Shown here: positions 31,901-41,540 of the stretch, piece after piece
Numbering within the stretch: the first letter of the stretch is position 1
How the letters are laid out: each line of letters opens with the position of its first letter
Assembly: GCA_947311845.1 (NCBI GenBank)
Contig: CAMZMU010000027.1
Span: 76,794,825-76,858,824, forward strand
DNA length: 64,000 nucleotides
Direction of reading: 5' to 3'
Source of the DNA: Poa pratensis
Taxonomy: Eukaryota; Streptophyta; Magnoliopsida; Poales; Poaceae
Program-made: the position numbers and the translations under genes
Notes under the pieces: generated by a model
Seen by the model: the letters and a program-made list of their open reading frames with translations, nothing else
Database searches by the model: none
What the model was told of the DNA's origin: nothing

Positions 31901-34122
31901 TTAGGTCAAATCCAATTGTTTTAGTTTACAGTAATAATATAGAATCCAAATCCAACTTTTCATGACTGTTTGATTAACATAACTCCCTAGGTGAAAGAAA
32001 TAGTAAAAGTGTTGTTTTCTGCCTTTAACATAGAGAAATTATTTAAGTGCCTTTATTAGGAAAGTATTTTTTGTGTTAAGTGTTCTCCAATTAAGTTCAA
32101 TTAGTGTCTTTGTTTGTTTTAAAAATGTGCTTCATTGGTGGCTTGATTGATTTATACTTGTGGTTGTTACCGGTTGTGTATCATTTGTGGTTTTGTTGGT
32201 GTATTAAGTGTTGTTTATTTCCCTGTTTGTGACGCTAGATATCGACGCTATCGGAGTGGCCTCTCGAGAGGATTTATTGAAGAAGGATTTATTTGAGAAG
32301 TATGGGAATTCTTTTATATTGAACAACAAGGAAAAGTACAGGGACATATTACCAAGCCAGGCAAGCCACCTCAACACCCTATTGAACTCCTATTATTTGT
32401 ACAAAGCATGTCTTGTTTTCCAAATAAAATAATGCATGTTTTATCTTTTATGTGGCATTTTGTCACCCCAAAACTATTTTCCAAAAAAGATTGTTTGGCC
32501 AAATATATAACTACTAGTATATAATAGGTTTTGTAAAAATAAGTTCCTACTTGAGAAGCCTTCTACTGAAGGCGCTATCAAGAAAATTATATTTTTAGTA
32601 GTATATCCTATACTCTTAACTCAAACTATAGGATGGGAGCCTGGATTTTGATGAAGTATTTTTGGAAGAAAACCCGAGTCGCTGGGAGCGATCGGCGAGA
32701 AAGAATTTTATAAAACCCATGTTGCTGGGAGCAAATGGAGCTCTTCATGAAAACCCGAAGTGCTGGGAGCATTCGGTGAGTTTACGAAATCCCGAGCTGC
32801 TGGGAGCAGTCGGAGGTGGAGATGTTTCCGAAAAACGAAGTACTGCCCTAGCGGCCCGCGAACAAATAACCCGTGCAACCACACTACCTGAGATGGGTAG
32901 GGCTTAGCCGGAAACTTGTTTATCTTAGTACGGAGCGCCTCAAAATGCTTAGGAGGGCGGGGCTCTCTGAACCAAGTTATCTAAATGCGGGATCCAGTTC
33001 GAGTCTGGATCGCTGCTGGTTGCAAACAGTGGGCCTCCTGTCATGGCGCAGTGTTGCTTGGAGGGACTGGATTGATACGATGGCCATCTCACTGGGTGCC
33101 GGGGAGATTCAGACCCACTGAAGAGGAGGCTCTGTACTAGGGTTGACATAGTGAAAACCTTTGATCATGTTATCCGAAACACCGCATACTGTCGTATGAG
33201 GACCGTGGCTAATCACGGCGGAATGACTGTTTCGTGTGGTGAAAGTGCACCACCTCTGCAGAGTGTAAAACTATTCGAATAGCCGTGTCCGCGGTCATGG
33301 ACGGTTGGAAAGGCCCCCGATCTAGGCGTATGGGTACTTTTATATTTTAAAAAGAAACTGTTTTCGGCAAAGGAGAAAGGAGACATCAAGGAGGTACCTG
33401 GGAGGTACAGATTTTTGGAGAAGATGGTTGGTCTCGGGAGTCAACCAGTCGGAACCCGGAAAGGAAAAAGGGGCATCCCTATCCTAGTGTTTTGAACAAA
33501 GTTTTACAAAAGTGTTCTCGAACGTGGAAATGGTTTCTGCCATTTCTGAAAGAAGGAGAATTATACCTCCAAATGCCTTTTTCAACAAAGATATAGAGAT
33601 GTTGTATTCTCTATGTCTAAAAGCATTGTTTGCAAAAATTAAAACCTATAGTCATATATAGCAGCTATCCCAGTTTTTGAAAACGCTTTTATTGTATTAC
33701 TATGAAAACATAAGCCTGGTGGTGGTCTTGCGAGTACGTAATTGTACTCATGGCTGTGTCCCTGGATATTCCAATGTCCAGATTTTCATCGAGAAGACCT
33801 ACGCCGAAGATGAGGAGTATGCCGACGACTACGCCAACTGAGTGTCATCGGTCAACTGCTCTGTGGGAATGCATCCAGCTGTGACGAGTGCCGACGCTAG
33901 CCAAAAGCTTCCGCTATATCGTAGTTAATTCCGTCCTGCATGACGATGATTGCAAGCTTGGTCGTGTGACCACCCAATATGTAAGTCTTGTACTAATCAA
34001 GTTGGATGATGTAACTCTGTATACCATGTTGGTTATGTGATCGCGATGCACTGATCATTGGGATCGTGATCTGTTTACATAACGTGGGCACCTCGGACTG
34101 GTAAATCTGAGGGGCCCTTACA
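29000..34122 (+). repeat. 5' LTR of the LARD-like element (5,123 bp)
   Basis: It starts TGTAACGTCCCAAATTTTGT and ends GGGGCCCTTACA, with inverted TGTAA/TTACA termini. A GC- and pyrimidine-rich segment (30,440-31,310) has long open frames in every reading, none convincing. 32,660-33,350 contains repeated GCTGGGAGC motifs (32,682; 32,715; 32,762; 32,800). The first ~560 bp are related to 40,560-40,141 on the opposite strand. Confidence 0.75.
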
Positions 34123-34126
34123 GACT

Positions 34127-34140
34127 TGGTATCAGAGCCA
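34127..34140 (+). other. Primer-binding site complementary to initiator tRNA-Met
   Basis: TGGTATCAGAGCCA starts 4 nt after the LTR end and is complementary to the 3' end of plant initiator tRNA-Met, the commonest LTR-retrotransposon primer. It fixes the LTR boundary. Confidence 0.9.
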
Positions 34141-35725
34141 TCGTTGACCTTAGGAGACCTTAGTTAGCATGGTCGTTAGCTTAGGAAGGAAATATTTTGC
34201 TAAAACTTATTTCTACAGAAATCTATTTTCTTCAAGGTAAGCCTAGTATGGTTTCCACCCCTCACCTATTCTCAAAAATGTCTGGATTTCAAAGTATTTC
34301 AAAAGAGTTTTCTCTACTCTCTTGTCCCTATTCAAAACTTGTTTAGACTTGACGAGGAACCCAAGTGAGACCTAAGTAGCTAGCACCTAGACGACGAATT
34401 TCTTTATTAAGAAGTTACAATGCATCAAGGAGCTCTCGATGCACAGTCTGCAAGACCAAGCTCATCGACGACAGCAAAGGCAGGACCTCCAAATACCTCG
34501 GGTGTGCAAAATGCAGACAACAATGCAAAATCATCTACGCTCCCACGACTCAACCTCAACAATGTTACTCCATCAGCAAACCGGGCAATCATGAACTTTT
34601 CGGCAAGAACCCAAGGGATCCAATGAGGACTTCAGTATCCATGCGACACCAAACCCTATAGGATGAAGTAGGATATGACCCTTGGTTGGATTACCCGACT
34701 ATCACGATTATTGAGTGCCCTTTTGGTACTATAAGTGTCATGTGTGCTCTTTTGCTGGTATGCTTTTTGCTTAAGTGTGTTCTTGCTTGTGTGCTTTTTG
34801 CTGAAGCATTAGTTGACTGTATGCCCCGTGTCTGTGTGTACCTTGCTAGACATAAATAAGAACCTTAGGAATGACGTCAAACTAGGAATGGACCTGAGGA
34901 CTGAAAAACCGTACCTTTCGTCGAGATACCTTAGCCTTGATTTTTTATTTTTACGCCTCCTCCTAAGATGTTTTCTTTATTTATTGATGTCGAGCCTCAT
35001 CGAATCACTCAAAAGGGCCCGACGATGACCATGACTTTGGAAAGCACCACTGAGTTTCCCAAGGCCCTGGAGAACCTCATGCTGAGCTTCGAACTTGAAG
35101 GGCCCGCAGTCTACAAGGTTTTCCCTGGATCGAGAATGGACAAGAGCTTTGGTGGGTGCAACTCCACCTCTACAAGAACAAAGGTGATGATCAGAACAAA
35201 AAGGGTATATGATGTTCACCAACTCAGAGTCTCAGTACGCCTCCTTCATGGAGTCAGCAAGGAGCGCTGCATGGGCCGCCATTGATGAAATGAGAGAAAG
35301 ACTCAGGTACCGAGTCCTCAACACCAGGAAGGATCTCAAGGAAGCCTACGGAGATTGAAGCTTTGAAGGCAAACAAAGAGTCCCTCCCCAAGAACGAATC
35401 TTCCAAGAAGCGCCACATCTGTAGTTAGTGACGGTTGAATGAAGTCATGTTCCCCTCCCAGTCGCAAATTAGTTTGTTGTTATGTTTAGGGTTAAAACTA
35501 TGCCCATGTGCGGAACTATGTCATGTGTGCTGCTTCTGTTGAGACCTGATGCATAGTGATTGACAATGATTCGTATGCTTGTCATTGGTATGTTGTTTTC
35601 CTGGTGTGTTTCACCCGCACTCTTCGTCGGTAGCACATGTTAGACCCAAACTTCCCTTTTGTTTAAACATCTTTTGCCGCTACACAAAGTACCTTTTTGG
35701 CCCCTTTTTAGCGATAGATGCATCG
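34141..35725 (+). other. Internal domain of the LARD-like element, no gag-pol
   Basis: Only short frames are present. 34,420-34,626 reads MHQGALDAQSARPSSSTTAK. Around 35,000-35,360, pieces in different frames look protein-like (FPKALENLMLSFELEGPAVY; ESQYASFMESARSAAWAAID then MRERLRYRVLNTRKDLKEAY), suggesting a decayed non-pol ORF. No zinc knuckle, protease, RT or integrase motif is visible. Confidence 0.5.
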
Positions 35726-35738
35726 NNNNNNNNNNNNN
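35726..35738. other. Assembly gap (13 N)
   Basis: Thirteen consecutive N separate the LARD internal domain from the palindromic array. The two sides need not be adjacent in the genome. Confidence 1.
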
Positions 35739-36795
35739 AATATCTTATGATTATTTCAAATTTGGTTGATTTTGTTGACCCGGTTTTGAAATAATCATAA
35801 GATATTCAAAAAACATCAAAAAATGCAAATCCAGTGCACATGGTCTTAGTTTATCATGTACTAACATCTCCAACGATAAACAAGGTCTACATACATGTTA
35901 AACAAGAAGTGCTTTGAAATCTCACATCTCAAACTATAGAGTTCATAGTTTGAGATGTGAGATTTCATACCATATTGAAGCACTTTTTTTAACATGTATG
36001 TACACCTTGTTTATCTGTTGGAGATGTTAGTACATGATAAACTAAGACCATGTGCACTGGATTTGCATTTTTTTGATGTTTTTTGAATATCTTATGATTA
36101 TTTCAAATTTGGTTGACTTTTGTTGACCCGGTTTTGAAATAATCATAAGATATTCAAAAAACATAAAAAATGCAAATCCAGTGCACATGGTCTTAGTTTA
36201 TCATGTACTAACATCTCCAACAGATAAACAAGGTCTACATACATGTTAAACAAGAAGTGCTTTGAAATCTCACATCTCAAACTATAGAGTTCATAGTTTG
36301 AGATGTGAGATTTCATACCATATTGAAGCACTTCTTGTTTAACATGTATGTACACCTTGTTTATCTGTTGGAGATGTTAGTACATGATAAACTAAGACCA
36401 TGTGCACTGGATTTGCATTTTTTTGATGTTTTTTGAATATCTTATGATTATTTCAAAACCGGGTCAACAAAAGTCAACCAAATTTGAAATAATCATAAGA
36501 TATTAAAAAAACATCAAAAAAATGCAAATCCAGTGCACATGGTCTTATTTTGTCATGTACTAACATCTCCAACAGATAAACAAGGTCTACATACATGTTA
36601 AACAAGAAATGCTTTGAAATCTCACATCTCAAACTATAGAGTTCATACCATATTGAAGCATCTCTTGTTTAATATGTATCTAGACCTTGTTTATCAGTTG
36701 GAGCTGCTAGTACATGACAAACTAAGACTATGTGCACTGGATTTGCATTTTTTTGATCTTTTTTGAATATCTTGTGATTATTTCAAATTCGGCCT
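35739..36795. repeat. Tandem array of ~350-bp double-palindrome units
   Basis: Units begin AATATCTTATGATTATTTCA at 35,739, 36,086, 36,436 and, partly, 36,766 (lengths 347, 350 and 330). Each has a small hairpin of 22-bp arms with a ~25-bp loop, followed by a large palindrome with ~130-bp arms centred near 35,940 and 36,290. In unit three the large palindrome has lost about 22 bp of its inner right arm and the small hairpin's loop is inverted. No coding. It could be a satellite seed or the remains of a foldback element. Confidence 0.92.
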
Positions 36796-37920
36796 ATTTC
36801 ACACTATATTGAAGCATAGTGCAAAATCAAATTCAGGCCAAATCAAGACAAATCAAGACACATATAATGACTATGTGCGAAGGTTTTGTATTTTTTCAAT
36901 TTTTATTGAATTATCTATGCGAAGGATTTTAGATAAACCCTACCGAGCATCCTGGACCGTTCATCTGACTCTGCCGCGCTTAACTGCTGCCGTGCGATCA
37001 GGTCTTCTAGAAGGAATCACGAGCGATCCGTGGGAGCACCGTTTCTTCGACATGATTGGCCAGCGTTTTTTTCTTCTCTGCGACGCGAGAACTGTTTTTT
37101 TTTTTAGAATTACGCGAGAACTGTTGGACCGTTTCAAATACCCCGCCCGCCGCGACCCAGGTGGCTCGCGCTGCAGGAGGAGATTTCGGAGACCACCAAC
37201 TCGATTCCGATTTCTCCTCAGACTCCGACTTCGAGTTCTAGTTCATCGATTCGTAGTTATTAGGGTTATTGAATCGAGTGTTTAGGGTTTAGGATCGAAT
37301 CGTCTGTTCGTGTAATGAATCGTGTTCGTCCAAGTTCATCTATATATCTATATTTGCAGTCTATTTTACTGTATTTTTTGATTTGATTTTTATTTGCAAA
37401 AGAGTCTGCTAAAACCATCCGCGCCAACTTTTACCTGCCCCGAGTGTAGAATTAATGCAAAGAGGGCCAGACTTTGGCAGTTTTTTCATCTCTTTCCATT
37501 AATGCACGGGGCACGCGTTGGTCCGTTCTGCCTCTTGCTTCCTCGGTCTCCGTTGTGCTGCACAGCTAGTTAACGCAGAGGTTTTCTGCATGCGTGTGCG
37601 TAAGACTTTGGACTTGCTTTCACCTCTTTGCGTTAATGCACGCATGCAGGGTCACGTCGTGCAGGGTCACGTCGCATCCTAGCCCAGCTATTTTTGCAGT
37701 CACCGCATTGACCGCAACGCAGCTTCACGACGTGGCGCGCGCGCACGTACTACTAAGCCTAATTCACACTCGTCATCACGTCTTTCACACAGTTGCGCCC
37801 GTAACTTCTTCATCTACCCCAATTAATTCACACTCCTCATCGGGTCTGTAAATAGTGCCAAGCCAACTTCCCTTCTTCTCATCCATCTCCAGCCCTTTGC
37901 CTCCTCCTCCCTCTACCACC
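36796..37920. other. Intergenic region upstream of the coiled-coil gene
   Basis: Contains GC-richer debris (36,940-37,245), including a frame ending QLDSDFSSDSDFEF, and two similar stretches (AGACTTTGG...TCTTT(C/G)xxTTAATGCACG) at about 37,469-37,510 and 37,602-37,640. A TGTAAATAG TATA-like sequence lies at 37,847-37,855, about 70 bp before the ATG at 37,921. Confidence 0.4.
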
Positions 37921-38391
37921 ATGTCGACCTACTCTCTCCCTTCCAGCCCCGAGTCCGTCAGCGACGAGGACAACCACCCAAACCGTCGATGCTGGTGGGA
38001 GGCGCCGGAGGAGCCGGAGGAGAAACCTCCGAAGCGTGTGCGTCGGCGTCGCCAGCCGTGGGCGTCGGGCCCCTTCGTCCACAATCCCGACCCCGACGAG
38101 GTCAAGAAGATCGCCAACCGCTCCGACAAGAAACGCCAGCGCGTCCTCGCCATCCTGGAGAACAAGGAGAAGAAGGAACTCGACGCCGACGAAGAGAGGG
38201 AGGAGGAGAAGGCGGCGGCGAGGGAGCGGCGCGCCAGGCTGAAGCCCCGGGAAAGGGAGGATAAGCGGATCCGGGAGGACAATCTCCGGGCCTTGTCCAA
38301 CCGCGAGATGGCGGACAGGGCGGCGGATTGGAGGGCGGCGGCGGTGGCGTCGGCGTCGGCGTCAGCGCTCCCAGCACCGCCGATGGAGTAG
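37921..38391 (+). CDS. Small basic coiled-coil protein, unknown (156 residues)
   Basis: The start MSTYSLPSSPESVSDEDNHP has a good plant context (ACCACCATGTCG); an upstream in-frame ATG at 37,855 is less likely. A Ser-rich acidic start is followed by PPKRVRRRRQPWASGPF, a likely nuclear localisation signal. Residues ~58-130 are a highly charged helix or coiled coil (KKRQRVLAILENKEKKELDA, then EEREEEKAAARERRARLKPR). The Ala-rich C-terminus ends LPAPPME. I recognise no family; architecture resembles small ORFs that accompany grass DNA transposons, and a host gene is the alternative. It is convergent with the zinc-finger gene 670 bp away. High GC and a coherent frame support coding. Confidence 0.62.
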   Translation: MSTYSLPSSPESVSDEDNHPNRRCWWEAPEEPEEKPPKRVRRRRQPWASGPFVHNPDPDEVKKIANRSDKKRQRVLAILENKEKKELDADEEREEEKAAARERRARLKPREREDKRIREDNLRALSNREMADRAADWRAAAVASASASALPAPPME

Positions 38392-39062
38392 GCCAACCCC
38401 GGCGGTTGGCCGGCAGACGGAAGGGCGCCCGCAGACGAAGGGGCGCCAGCGGTTAGGGTTTAGGGCCCTATATGATTTTTTTTCTTTTTTAGTTTAATAT
38501 ATGTAATGTGGGTAGGGCCCCTCTATATGTAAAGTGGGGCCAATGTTTGTGTTAATATAAAATAGTGTTTGCTCGTGTTTGAATTATTTTTGAACAAAAG
38601 TAATCCACTAACTTCTAAATTAGCTTCACAACTCATCGTCAACGAAAATGTGCGTCAAATGTGATATGGAAACATGCATGAAAACTTCTAAACCAAAACT
38701 TATTCATATTATTAATCCCAATAGAAACATGCATGGAAACTTTTAAACCTAAACTTATCCAGCAATAACATGCTATGGAAATAACATTTAAAACTAAACC
38801 TAAACCTAAAGTGTGCACGTCTGTTTTTTTGCTGAGAGCACTTCTTTTAACATTGGGCCTGTCTAGGTTTTACATGGGCCTGGCCTTTTCTCGTAGCCGT
38901 TTTCAATTTTTTTTCTTCTACTGAACTGAACCTGAACTGAACATTGCACAAAATCATAAGAACTGAAACAAACCAAATCAGGGCTGGATTCCTGACGCAT
39001 TTATTCCATGTCTTAGCCATACACAAATTGACCATGTCAAGCTAACTGGAACACTAACTACA
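38392..39062. other. Convergent intergenic region (3' ends of both small genes)
   Basis: AT-rich beyond 38,470, with TTTAGTTTAATATATGTAATG and AATATAAAATAG motifs that could serve as polyadenylation regions for the plus-strand gene. No other feature seen. Confidence 0.4.
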
Positions 39063-39651
39063 TTATTTTTGACTAATGATCAGCAAATAGACAACTCCAA
39101 GAACAATTGCACATAGATAAAAAATTGCAGCCAGCAGATTGCTCTGCTTCTTCAGATCGACAAGCTTCTCCAGCTGTTTGGCCATCTTCTTCAACTCGTC
39201 CTTCTGCACCCCATTCTGCACCGTAGCAACAACCCCAGTAGCAGATCCCAATTGCTCCACCGCCGGTGGCAAATTGGGCACCAGGGATTTGCCCTCCTTT
39301 TGATTCCTCTTGATGTACACATCAAGCCAATCGAAATGGCCACATGCCTGCAAATACGAAAACCCAAATCGGATGCATACCCAAATCGGATGAAAACCCA
39401 AATCGGCTGAAACCCAAATTTGAGGAAACATAAAACGAAATTGAGAGGGGGGAAACACATATCTCAACCTCCCCCGGCTGTTCTTTGCTCTCGCATATCA
39501 CATACTCGCGCCCGCGGTTGCCGTTCTTGTCGCTCGTGGTGACCCGCCGCTTCAGGGACGCCGTCCGTCCGCACCCAGGGCACCTTCCCAGCGGAACTGG
39601 ACCGAAGCGCGGCCATTTAGAGTCGGAGACGGAAGCGGAGCTCGTCGACAT
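39063..39651 (-). CDS. GRF-type zinc-finger protein with C-terminal membrane anchor, two exons (155 residues)
   Basis: Exon 1 is 39,651-39,469 (MSTSSASVSDSKWPRFGPVP, then RCPGCGRTASLKRRVTTSDK, GREYVICESKEQPGE). Exon 2 is 39,347-39,063. The 121-bp intron has donor GAG|GTTGAG and acceptor TTTGCAG, and joins the frames in phase 0. The junction brings ACGHFDWLD next to exon 1, completing the zf-GRF pattern (C-x2-C ... GR-x-Y-x-x-C ... C-x-x-F-x-W-x-D). A coiled coil follows (LKKMAKQLEKLVDLKKQSN), then a terminal transmembrane helix (LLAAIFYLCAIVLGVVYLLI). Such short GRF/TM proteins are numerous in grass genomes. GRF fingers bind single-stranded DNA or RNA in better-known proteins; the function here is unknown. 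An upstream ATG at 39,711 is possible. Confidence 0.78.
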
Positions 39652-40140
39652 GCCGCCGGAGAAGAAGGGGATGTCGCCCCTGTAGCTGTACCAGACGGCC
39701 GCACCCTCCACGGCGATCTTCCAACCGTCGGCGGCGCTACCCGTGGACGCCGCCCTCTCCGTCGCCGCGTCCGGCTCCTTCCTATCAACAGGGGTCGCCG
39801 CCCACCTCTGCGCGTGGCCGCCCTCTCCGTCGCTCGGCTGATTTTCCTGCTCACCGCTGCGAGCTCCGGGGCCGCGCTCCGCCGCTTTTACAGCGCAGCC
39901 GCAAGCAAACGGTCAACAGCTGGGTCCCACAAGCCGCGCCAACGGTTGTCTTCTGGGTCCCATAAGTCAGCAGTCAACGGTTGTATTCTGGGTCCCACAA
40001 GTCAGCAGACCTGACGGAGACGGCAAGAGTCACGGAACGAATCCTTGCGCACAAACTAGGGGCAAAACTGAGGTCCATTCGCGACTGAGGGTAAAACTGA
40101 GGTCGTGGACACAACTGAGGGCAGTCTGATAATTAACCCA
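39652..40140. other. GC-rich upstream region of the GRF gene and possible transposon end
   Basis: 39,900-40,020 has three near-tandem copies of TGGGTCCCA(C/T)AAG(T/C)C(A/C)G. 40,060-40,140 has repeats of AAACTGAGGTC. On the minus strand the edge reads GGGTTAATTATCAGACTGCC, directly abutting the LTR fragment at 40,141, which looks like a DNA-transposon terminus. I could not find an inverted partner in the window. Confidence 0.4.
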
Positions 40141-40560
40141 AACAAATATACTTTGTGAGGTGGAGACCAACATTATCATGATAAGATTTTGGAGAAAGAG
40201 GGTTAAACCACTTAGTAATATTTTCCAAAGAATATTAAATTAAGAGTTTTGAAATACGAGTTGCTAAAATCAAAACATCATGGTAAATAGGGTTTGTTAA
40301 AAAGAAGGCAGGTGAAGATATATGGACTATTTTACTTGTCATGGCATTGATCTTAGAGGTCATATTATAACTAAGTTGAGTTTCAAAGTTGATAGCTAGA
40401 GAGGTCATCAACACAAACAAAACCACATCATGACAAACACAGCAAACGAGAGTAAAACACATCCATTTAACAAGATAATTTAAAAAGTTTTTTAACGGCC
40501 CTAAATTTTTGATATTTTATAATTATATTTTTTCTAGCTTCCAAAATTTGGGACGTTACA
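40141..40560 (-). repeat. Truncated LTR start, same family as the LARD-like LTR but inverted
   Basis: On the minus strand it starts TGTAACGTCCCAAATTTTGG and follows 29,000-29,560 with interruptions (GGATGTGTTT, TGACCTCTCT, CAACTTxGAAA, AGTTATAxTxTGAC, TTGATTTTA). It is truncated at 40,141. It is inserted in, or fused to, the end of gypsy integrase coding (ACCTTATATT). Divergence is substantial, so it is an older relative. Confidence 0.7.
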
Positions 40561-41513
40561 AATATAAGGTCCTTCCCATTTCGAAAGTAATTTTCCTGCA
40601 AAAAATCTGAGACGAGACCTATACAATAAACTTTATCACCAACATTAAATTCCCTCTTTAGAATTCTCCTATCATGCCATTGCTTAACTTTCTCTTTAAA
40701 AAGCCTAGCATTTTCATAAGCTTCACTTCTCCACTCATCTAGAGAGCTCAAATCAAGCAACCTTTTTTTACCAGCAAGTTTAAAATCTCTATTAAGCTCT
40801 TTGATTGCCCAATAAGCTTTATGTTCTAACTCTAGAGGTAAATGACAAGCTTTTCCATAAACCATTTTGTAAGGAGACATGCCCATGGGATTTTTATAAG
40901 CAGTTCTATAAGCCCACAAAGCATCATTAAATTTCCTAGCCTAATTCTTGCTAGATTTATTAACAGTCTTTTGCAAAATCAATTTAATCTCTCTATTTGA
41001 TAACTCCACTTCACCACTTGTTTGAGGATGATAGGGTGAAGAAATTATATGGTTAACATCATATCTAGCAAGAGTCTTTCTAAAACCACCATGAATAAAA
41101 TGAGAACCCCCGTCAGTCATGAGATATCTAGGCACACCAAACATAGGGAAAATAATATCTTTAAGCATTTTCAACGATGTCTCACCATCATCACTGGATG
41201 TTGGTATGGCTTCTACCCATTTAGTAACATAATCAACAACAACAAGAATATGTGTATAACCGTCTGAAGCAGGAAAATGACCCATAAAGTCAAATCCCCA
41301 ACAGTCAAAAGGTTCAATAACAAGAGAATAGTTCATAGGCATTTCATTGCGTCTACTAATGTTACCTACCCTTTGGCATTCATCACATGCTAAAATAAAT
41401 TTTGTTGCATCTTTAAAGAGAGTAGGCCAATAAAAACCTGATTGTAGAACCTTTTGTGCAGTTCTATCTCCAGCGTGGTGTCCTCCATAAGCACTACCAT
41501 GGCATTTGTTCAA
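40561..41513 (-). pseudogene. pol: Gypsy pol: integrase, copy B element
   Basis: From 41,513 the frame carries the HHCC zinc finger (GGHHAGDRTAQKVL ... CDECQ), the catalytic core with GFDFMGHFP, LMTDGGSHF and the Glu in GEVELSNREIK (D,D-35-E), and NPMGMSPYKMVYGKACHLPL downstream. A stop at 40,941-40,943 is followed in frame by the C-terminal part, which changes frame near 40,620 and is truncated at 40,560 by the inverted LTR fragment. Its function would be integration of element cDNA. The corresponding region of copy A lies before the window. Confidence 0.9.
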
Positions 41514-41540
41514 TATTTCTTTTTGCTCATACTCAGGGAC

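Larger units (their letters stand above)
29000..35725 (+). mobile_element. LARD-like LTR retrotransposon (5.1-kb LTR), cut by the assembly gap
   Basis: The 5' LTR runs 29,000-34,122 and is followed by an initiator tRNA-Met PBS (34,127-34,140). About 1.6 kb of internal sequence lacks any recognisable gag-pol before the N gap. A 5-kb LTR with a non-coding internal domain matches large retrotransposon derivatives such as Sukkula/Erika of Triticeae; that family link is inferred from structure, not sequence search. It inserted into exon 2 of the ORF at 27,877-28,999 (left flank AAGGT). The right half and 3' LTR are not present before the gap. Confidence 0.72.

Noticed and set aside
35739..36795. 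CRISPR-like array
   Set aside because: Units are ~350 bp, palindromic and contiguous with no variable spacers, and the genome is a plant.
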